Assembly: GCF_000282035.1 (NCBI RefSeq)
Contig: NZ_AKKA01000028.1
Span: forward strand, 1 to 57,456
Reading direction: 5' to 3'
Length of the DNA stretch: 57,456 bases
Source: Rhizobium sp. CF122
GTDB taxonomy: Bacteria; Pseudomonadota; Alphaproteobacteria; Rhizobiales; Rhizobiaceae
In this document: positions 56,476 through 57,456 of the stretch, in pieces
Layout: every line of letters starts with the position of its first letter
Numbering within the stretch: position 1 is the stretch's first letter
Translations under genes and position numbers: made by a program
Notes under the pieces: generated by a model
What the model was told of the DNA's origin: nothing
The model's database searches: none
Seen by the model: the letters and a program-made list of their open reading frames with translations, nothing else

Positions 56476-57264
56476 ATGTTCATACCGTTGCACGATGCCA
56501 ATACGCTGAAGCACATCAAGGTCCAATGGGTCACCATGGGGCTGATTGCGGTGGACCTCGTGGTTTGGCTATTCACTGGGGTTGTCGCCAGCCAATCCGT
56601 GTCGCAGGCGACGATTGTCGGCCTGGGTTACATTCCCGCGGTTGCCTTTCACCACGCAAGGTTGGAGCCGGCGCTGGCCTTCATCCCGGAACCGCTGACC
56701 TACATCACCTACTCCTTCGTGCATTCGGGTTTCTGGCACCTGGCTCCCAACATGCTCTTCCTTTGGGTCTTCGGCGACAATGTCGAAGACGCGATGGGTC
56801 ACCTGCGCTTTCTTGTCTTCTATCTGCTCTGCGCGGCGGCCGGCGCTCTCGTTCATGGCCTCGTGGGGACGACATCGGAAGCACCGCTTGTGGGCGCCTC
56901 CGGTGCGATCTCGGGCGTAGTTACGGCCTACGTCGTCTTGCATCCTCGCGTAAAGGTCTGGGTACTCGTGCTGATGCGCGTGCCATTGCCGTTGCCCGCC
57001 TTCGTCCCGCTCCTTCTCTGGATCGGCCAGCAATTCGTGATGCTGGTCTTGGAACCCGATGGCAGCATCTCCTGGGGTGCCCATGTGGGCGGCATCCTCG
57101 CCGGCGGCCTGTTGGTCCTTCTCATGCGCCGCCGCGGCGTCCCTCTGTTCGATCGGGAAGTCGTTACACCGCGGGCCGTCAGAGACCGGCGAACAGCCAA
57201 CCCGGCAATGGCCGTGGCGCCCGGCCAGCAGTTACGCCCGCGCCTTCCCTGGAACAGGGAATAA
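56476..57264 (+). CDS. Rhomboid family intramembrane serine protease
   Basis: 262 aa, six or seven helices. The Ser nucleophile is in GASGAISGVV, the catalytic His in WGAHVGGILAGG, and HSGFWHLAPNMLFLWVFGDNVED contains the L2 His-Asn pair. It cleaves membrane proteins in the bilayer; substrate unknown. ATG 56476. C-terminus is a charged cytoplasmic tail. It ends 171 bases before etfB. Confidence 0.92.
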   Translation: MFIPLHDANTLKHIKVQWVTMGLIAVDLVVWLFTGVVASQSVSQATIVGLGYIPAVAFHHARLEPALAFIPEPLTYITYSFVHSGFWHLAPNMLFLWVFGDNVEDAMGHLRFLVFYLLCAAAGALVHGLVGTTSEAPLVGASGAISGVVTAYVVLHPRVKVWVLVLMRVPLPLPAFVPLLLWIGQQFVMLVLEPDGSISWGAHVGGILAGGLLVLLMRRRGVPLFDREVVTPRAVRDRRTANPAMAVAPGQQLRPRLPWNRE

Positions 57265-57272
57265 CCGCAATA

Positions 57273-57288
57273 TTGACGTGAACGTAAA
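57273..57288. promoter_or_regulatory. LiuR/MerR-type palindrome upstream of etfB
   Basis: TTGACGTGAACGTAAA: half-sites TTKACGT and ACGTMAA around a 2-base centre, partly doubled by the next ACGTCA. The pattern recalls the LiuR (MerR-family) sites that control branched-chain amino acid and acyl-CoA degradation; etfB is a plausible target. From memory, not a database match. Confidence 0.5.
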
Positions 57289-57435
57289 CGTCATTTATTG
57301 ACGAGCTCAATTTGCCTGTCTGCGTCATGGAAGCGTTGTGTTTGGAGGAAAAACGCGTATCCATGTCGCCATTCGACAATCGGAGCAGCGCCGAAACGCG
57401 CATTTTCTTGGCGAAAGAGTTGAAGGAAGGACCCC

Positions 57436-57456
57436 ATGAAAATTCTCGTCCCCGTG
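57436..57456 (+). CDS. etfB: electron transfer flavoprotein subunit beta, first codons only
   Basis: Only seven codons are inside the window (MKILVPV), preceded by GGAAGGA. This is the standard start of etfB, and the position after the adenosyltransferase and rhomboid genes supports it. Identity is otherwise untestable here. Confidence 0.65.

Overview
This window is a high-GC chromosomal segment of an alphaproteobacterium, almost certainly a member of the Rhizobiaceae (Sinorhizobium/Ensifer-Rhizobium type). The basis is the set and order of genes: clpB, a DUF4167 gene, prmC-prfA-ptsP-lysC on one strand, ubiG, a comF-grxC-nitrilase-DUF1178 run, argJ with a parvulin-type isomerase beside secA, ddl, a small twin-helix protein with a PduO-type adenosyltransferase and rhomboid gene, and etfB at the right edge. 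No close relative could be compared directly. The region is mostly ordinary core genome, with no prophage, conjugative module or CRISPR array.

Layout. 0.3-5 kb: M23 envelope peptidase converging on clpB across a bidirectional terminator. 5-13.6 kb: FAD-linked oxidase, then leftward DUF4167, prmC, prfA, ptsP and lysC. 13.9-19.6 kb: a small unknown gene, an Old Yellow Enzyme homologue, a CHASE2 adenylate cyclase converging on a FecR-domain protein, and ubiG. 19.7-25.1 kb: a leftward operon (membrane methyltransferase, lipoyl-free E2-type acyltransferase, SDR with SEC-C tail), lipoproteins, an L,D-transpeptidase and a second SDR. 24.6-28.2 kb: the grxC operon, whose first gene comF is broken by a frameshift, followed by an IS110-family element whose transposase is also frameshifted. 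28.5-33.5 kb: an NDUFAF5-like methyltransferase, an Flp pilin gene of only 54 codons, and leftward argJ, GNAT and mutT genes. 33.7-41.2 kb: secA, a frameshifted C39-like gene, ddl, a flippase and a FemAB-like acyltransferase. 41.2-48.3 kb: acyl-CoA synthetase, aldo/keto reductase, methyltransferase, a TetR regulator divergent from an MFS transporter with two operator-like palindromes between them, tRNA-Leu(CAA), and a short GT39 glycosyltransferase. 48.5-57.5 kb: CPA2 antiporter with a cyclic-nucleotide-binding tail, YqaA-like and DsbB-like proteins, HNH nuclease, AlkA-like glycosylase and gluQRS that share start codons head to head, YihY/BrkB protein, SDR, cobalamin adenosyltransferase, rhomboid and the first codons of etfB.

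Genes that appear to work together: prmC methylates the release factor made by prfA; comF-grxC-nit-DUF1178 form one transcription unit; argJ, GNAT and mutT are closely packed; the acyltransferase-SDR-methyltransferase operon looks like an uncharacterised biochemical unit and is the best candidate for something undescribed. Three genes carry a single-base frame break (comF, the transposase and the C39-like gene); the reads should be checked before these are accepted as true pseudogenes.
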